NCBI RefSeq assembly: GCF_001931675.1
Contig: NZ_CP014839.1
Coordinates: forward strand, 3,472,001 to 3,536,000
Source: Pandoraea thiooxydans
Lineage (GTDB): Bacteria > Pseudomonadota > Gammaproteobacteria > Burkholderiales > Burkholderiaceae
Length of the DNA: 64,000 bases
Direction of reading: 5' to 3'
Part shown: one piece after another, positions 59,175 to 64,000 of the stretch
Position numbering within the stretch: position 1 is the stretch's first letter
How the letters are laid out: every line of letters starts with the position of its first letter
The notes under the pieces: generated by a model
Databases searched by the model: none
Seen by the model: only the letters and a program-made list of their open reading frames with translations
What the model was told of the DNA's origin: nothing
Program-made: the position numbers and the translations under genes

Positions 59175-60891
59175 CGGTATTTTCCTCTGTCGGTTGCGGT
59201 GGTGCGGCGAACGGCGCCTCGGCGGTGCGTGAAGCCCCCTGCTCGCCCTTGCGCTTGCCGCGCAGGCGGCTCTTGCGCAGTGCGCCGGCATCGTCGAGCA
59301 CCGGGTAAGCGGTGGAGCAAAACAGCGAATTGAGCCGCTTCAGATCGCTGATGATGTCCAGATGCAGCGAGCTGGTCTCGATGCTCTGCACCGACTGGCC
59401 GGCCAGGCGATTCAAATGCGTGTAGGCATACTCCCGTTCCAGATCGCGGAAGCGCTCCTTTGCCATGATCAAGCGCTGTGCGCTTTTCAGATCACCGCTG
59501 AGAAACACCGACAGCCCGAGCTGCAGATTGTCGACCAGGCGTCGATGCATGTCGCAGATTTCCTGCAAGCCGGCCTGCGAAAACGACAGCCGGTGAGCAA
59601 TCTTTTTCTCCTCGACATCGGCGACCGCCCGCTCGATGATGTCGCCGGCATGTTCCAGATTGATGACGAGGGAAATGATGTCGGTCCAGCGGCGGCTGTC
59701 CGCTTCGTCGAGCTCTTCGCGCGAGATGCGCGCCAGATACATCTTCACGGCCGTGTAGAGCTGGTCGACGTCGTCGTCCATGCGCCGCGTCTGGCGTGCG
59801 CGCTCGACATCGCTGTCAATGATCACGCCCAGCAGGCCATTGAGCATTGCCTCGACCGTGTCGCCCATGCGCAGCGTCTCACGCGCGGCATTGGCCAGTG
59901 CCAGCGTGGGTGTAGCCAGCGCTGCTTCGTCGAGGTGGCGTGGCCGCATCGTGCCGTCCTGCTCTGGCCTGTCGGGCAGCACACGCATGCACAGGCGCGC
60001 CATGGGGGTGGTGAAAAGCAGGAATATGCTGCAGCGCGCAAGGTTGTACAGCACATGAAAATTCACCACCGTCTGTTGCGGATCAAGCGACACCGCGCCG
60101 ACCCAGCCGCCGGCCAGATCGATAAAGGGCAGCATGGCCGCGGCGCCGATCAGCTTGAATATCAGGCTCCCGAACACCACCCGCCGTCCGGCCGCATTTT
60201 GCGCCGACGAACTCAGCATGGCCAGCATGCCGCTACCCAGATTGGCGCCGATCACCAGACACAGGGCGACCTTCAGCGAGATCACGCCGGACGCCGCCAG
60301 CGTGGCGGTCAGCAGCACCGCCGCCAGGCTCGAGTACGACACCATCGCAAATACCGCGCCGACCAGCGTGTCGAGCACGGCGTCGCCGGTGAGCGAGGCG
60401 AACAGTACCTTGACACCCGCGGCCTGGGTAATCGGATGGGCCGCCGCGACGATCAGCTGCAGCGCCAGCAGAATCAGCCCGAGACCGATCGCAACCCGCC
60501 CCAGTTGTCCGGCGCGCGACTGCTTGCGCGACAGAAACAGCACCACGCCGCAGCAAATAAGCAACGGCGAGAGCCAGGAAAAATCGAAAATCAGGATGCG
60601 CGCCATCAGCGCCGTACCGACGTCGGCGCCCAGCATGATCGCCAGGGCCGGCGCCAGCGCGATCAGGCCCTGTGCGCCGAACGATGCGACGATCAGCGCG
60701 GTGGCGTTGCTGCTTTGGACCAGGCCGGTGACACCCAGGCCCGCCACGAAGGCGAGATATCGGTTGGCGATGCTTCTGCTCAACACGCGCCGCAAGTCGG
60801 CGCCATACACGCGCAGCACGCCGCTGCGCACGATATGGGTGCCCCAGATCAGTAGCGCCACACCCGACAGGAGATTGAGCAACGTCAACAT
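59134..60891 (-). CDS. Na/Pi cotransporter family protein with PhoU-like tail
   Basis: A 585-residue membrane protein. The N-terminal half has the two inverted QSS repeats of Na/Pi (NptA) transporters: GLVQSSNATALIVASFGAQG and a second copy near AVFAMVSYSSLAAVLLTATL. The C-terminal about 220 residues are helical and PhoU-like (INLEHAGDIIERAV). Start at 60891 (MLTLLNLLSGV); the longer frame lacks support. Between a phosphonate oxygenase and the phosphonoacetate genes it probably balances phosphate released from phosphonates. Confidence 0.88.
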   Translation of the reverse strand: MLTLLNLLSGVALLIWGTHIVRSGVLRVYGADLRRVLSRSIANRYLAFVAGLGVTGLVQSSNATALIVASFGAQGLIALAPALAIMLGADVGTALMARILIFDFSWLSPLLICCGVVLFLSRKQSRAGQLGRVAIGLGLILLALQLIVAAAHPITQAAGVKVLFASLTGDAVLDTLVGAVFAMVSYSSLAAVLLTATLAASGVISLKVALCLVIGANLGSGMLAMLSSSAQNAAGRRVVFGSLIFKLIGAAAMLPFIDLAGGWVGAVSLDPQQTVVNFHVLYNLARCSIFLLFTTPMARLCMRVLPDRPEQDGTMRPRHLDEAALATPTLALANAARETLRMGDTVEAMLNGLLGVIIDSDVERARQTRRMDDDVDQLYTAVKMYLARISREELDEADSRRWTDIISLVINLEHAGDIIERAVADVEEKKIAHRLSFSQAGLQEICDMHRRLVDNLQLGLSVFLSGDLKSAQRLIMAKERFRDLEREYAYTHLNRLAGQSVQSIETSSLHLDIISDLKRLNSLFCSTAYPVLDDAGALRKSRLRGKRKGEQGASRTAEAPFAAPPQPTEENTDGTEHPGHPQIIR

Positions 60892-61077
60892 GCCATGCGA
60901 TCCCGTGTTTCCATAACGGGCGCGCCGAAGGGAGCGCCCATGTCGCCACGATACCCAGCACATGCGCATTGCGCCGATGCGCAAGGCACGGGCGACGGCT
61001 CTGTTGACACCGTACACCCATGCCGGCCCGGCCGCAACGCGCTCACGACAACGCCGGCCCCCTCAGGTTGCGGCGCA

Positions 61078-62532
61078 TCAAAGCCCCCACGGCAGCGTGA
61101 AGGTCTTTTGATTGGTGAAGCTTTTCATGGCTTCCTGCACGCCTTCCTTGTAGCCGAGACCGGAGTCCTTGATGCCGCCGAACGGAGTCAATTCGATGCG
61201 GTAGCCCGGCACTTCCCACACATTGACGGTGCCCACCTCCAACTCGCTGGCAAAGCGCGTAATGTAGTCGAGCCGGTTGGTGCATACGCCGGACGACAAG
61301 CCGAACGCCGTGCCGTTGGAGATGTGGATCGCCTCGGCGATATCGCCGAAGGTGATGATCGGCGAGACCGGGCCGAAGGTCTCCTCGCGCACGACCGTCA
61401 TGGCCGGGTCGACCCGGTCGATCACGGTCGGTGGATACAGCGCACCATCGCGCCGATTGCCTGCCAACAGGCGCGCGCCTTGTGCCACTGCCTCGTTGAC
61501 GCGGCTCTCGAACAGGCGGGCGGCTTCCTCGTCGATGACCGTGCCCATGTCGACCCCGCCATCGTTCGGATCGCCGTATTTCCAGGCCCGGGTCTTTTCC
61601 ACCACCAGTTCCGTAAAGCGCGCCGCCACGTCACGCTGCACCAGCATGCGCTTGACGGCGGTGCAGCGCTGCCCCGAGTTCTTGTACGAACCCTGCACGG
61701 CGAGATCCGACGCCTTGTCGAGATCGGCGTCTTCCATCACGATCAGCGGATCGTTGCCGCCGAGCTCCAGCACGATGCGCCGGTAACCCGCCTTGGCGGC
61801 AATGTATTTGCCGATCTGCACGCCGCCGGTGAAGGTGATCAGATCGACGTTCTCGTTGGTGAGCAGCTCGTCGGCGATCTCGCGCGGATCGCCGGTGACG
61901 ACCTGCAGCATCTCCGGCGGCAGGCCCGCCTCATACAACACGTCGGCCAGGTAAAAGGCCGACAGCGGCACCTTTTCGGACGGCTTGAGCACCATGCGAT
62001 TGTTGGTCGCGATCGACGGCGCGACCTTGTGCGCGACCTGGTTCATCGGATGGTTGAACGGCGTGATCGCGCAGATCGCGCCAAGCAGCGGATCGCGCTG
62101 CGTGATCACGCGACGCTTCTTGCCGTGCGGCGTGAGATCGCAGGAAAACGCCTGACCATCGTCGCGCAACGCTTCGGTGGCGGCGAAATTCAACACGTCG
62201 GCGACCCGCCCGATTTCATAGACGGCGTCCTTCTTGCACAGCCCCGACTCCAGGGTGATCAGGCCGGCCGCCTCCGACGTGCGCTCGCGCAGCAGCGCGG
62301 CGGCCCGGTTGAGGATGTTGGCCCGTTCGAAGCGTGTCAGCCTGGAGCGATATTGCCTGGCGATGCCATACGCGCGGCGCACGTCGTCCTGCGTCGCCTT
62401 GGGCACCGTGCCGACGAGTTCGTTGGTGTAGGGATTGAATACGTCGATCACCCGCTCGCGCAGGACTTTTTCGCCGCCGATGCGCAGCGCTTCGGCGCGA
62501 AATTGCGGATGGATTTTATGCGGCGCGCTCAT
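61078..62532 (-). CDS. phnY: phosphonoacetaldehyde dehydrogenase (PhnY)
   Basis: A 484-residue aldehyde dehydrogenase that oxidises phosphonoacetaldehyde to phosphonoacetate with NAD. Motifs: catalytic Glu region VLELGGNDPLIV, nucleophile Cys in KNSGQRCTAVKRM, and PFNHPMNQVAHKVAP. The family is recognised from its whole N-terminal pattern and its place directly downstream of phosphonoacetate hydrolase, as in the Sinorhizobium and Burkholderia AEP pathway. This PhnY is unrelated to the oxygenase of the same name that works with PhnZ. Confidence 0.9.
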   Translation of the reverse strand: MSAPHKIHPQFRAEALRIGGEKVLRERVIDVFNPYTNELVGTVPKATQDDVRRAYGIARQYRSRLTRFERANILNRAAALLRERTSEAAGLITLESGLCKKDAVYEIGRVADVLNFAATEALRDDGQAFSCDLTPHGKKRRVITQRDPLLGAICAITPFNHPMNQVAHKVAPSIATNNRMVLKPSEKVPLSAFYLADVLYEAGLPPEMLQVVTGDPREIADELLTNENVDLITFTGGVQIGKYIAAKAGYRRIVLELGGNDPLIVMEDADLDKASDLAVQGSYKNSGQRCTAVKRMLVQRDVAARFTELVVEKTRAWKYGDPNDGGVDMGTVIDEEAARLFESRVNEAVAQGARLLAGNRRDGALYPPTVIDRVDPAMTVVREETFGPVSPIITFGDIAEAIHISNGTAFGLSSGVCTNRLDYITRFASELEVGTVNVWEVPGYRIELTPFGGIKDSGLGYKEGVQEAMKSFTNQKTFTLPWGL

Positions 62533-62589
62533 CGCTTTCTCCAGGCAGAGTCGATAAAAAATCTCGCAGGCATCCTGAATGTATCCGGC

Positions 62590-64000
<1,411 letters not shown>

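Overview
The window is GC-rich, densely coded chromosomal DNA of a betaproteobacterium, most likely Burkholderiaceae (Burkholderia, Paraburkholderia or Pandoraea type). The ssb-MFS-uvrA block, a 180-kDa-class NAD-glutamate dehydrogenase, several classical porins and many catabolic operons with dedicated regulators all fit this. The assignment is inferred from gene content and style; there is no rRNA gene to confirm it.

1-17.1 kb is one alcohol-oxidation locus: acetyl-CoA synthetase (cut by the window edge), a DUF779 protein, an AcoD/ExaC-type acetaldehyde dehydrogenase, an AcoR-like sigma54 activator, a proline-iminopeptidase-like hydrolase, pqqA-E, a periplasmic binding protein fused to cytochrome c, a PQQ alcohol dehydrogenase with the Asp-x-Asp signature of lanthanide-dependent enzymes, a porin and a TonB-dependent receptor. 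I read -24/-12 (sigma54) promoters upstream of the aldehyde dehydrogenase, the alcohol dehydrogenase, the porin and the TonB receptor. The first two also share an upstream motif. This suggests one regulon from outer-membrane uptake through periplasmic oxidation to acetyl-CoA. It is the most interesting system in the window.

17-29.3 kb holds a MarR/DHA2 efflux pair, a GcvR-like ACT protein, NAD-glutamate dehydrogenase, a possible small structured RNA with a strong terminator, and an AtuA-type protein. An IS110-family element has separated the latter from its small partner protein. An aldo/keto reductase follows.

29.3-33.6 kb is a decayed mobile region: a frameshifted integrase remnant, an intact VapBC-like pair, orphan fragments, an ISL3 transposase remnant, and a group II intron sitting directly behind the terminator of a porin gene, as class C introns do.

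33.7-39.8 kb is a LacI-controlled operon: NCS2 permease, nucleobase-deaminase-like amidohydrolase, TSUP transporter and porin, with two operators 42 bp apart. 39.8-44.4 kb carries a flavoprotein, a methyltransferase and a gamma-glutamyltransferase.

44.5-52.7 kb is an HpsN/HpsO/HpsP-like dehydrogenase set with a sulfonate/taurine-type ABC transporter, controlled by a second LacI protein with three matching operators. It is probably used for dihydroxypropanesulfonate or a similar polyol.

52.7-58.6 kb is housekeeping (ssb, MFS, uvrA, AI-2E transporter). 58.6-64 kb is a phosphonate locus: a PhnZ-like HD oxygenase, a Na/Pi cotransporter, phosphonoacetaldehyde dehydrogenase, phosphonoacetate hydrolase and the end of a probable regulator.
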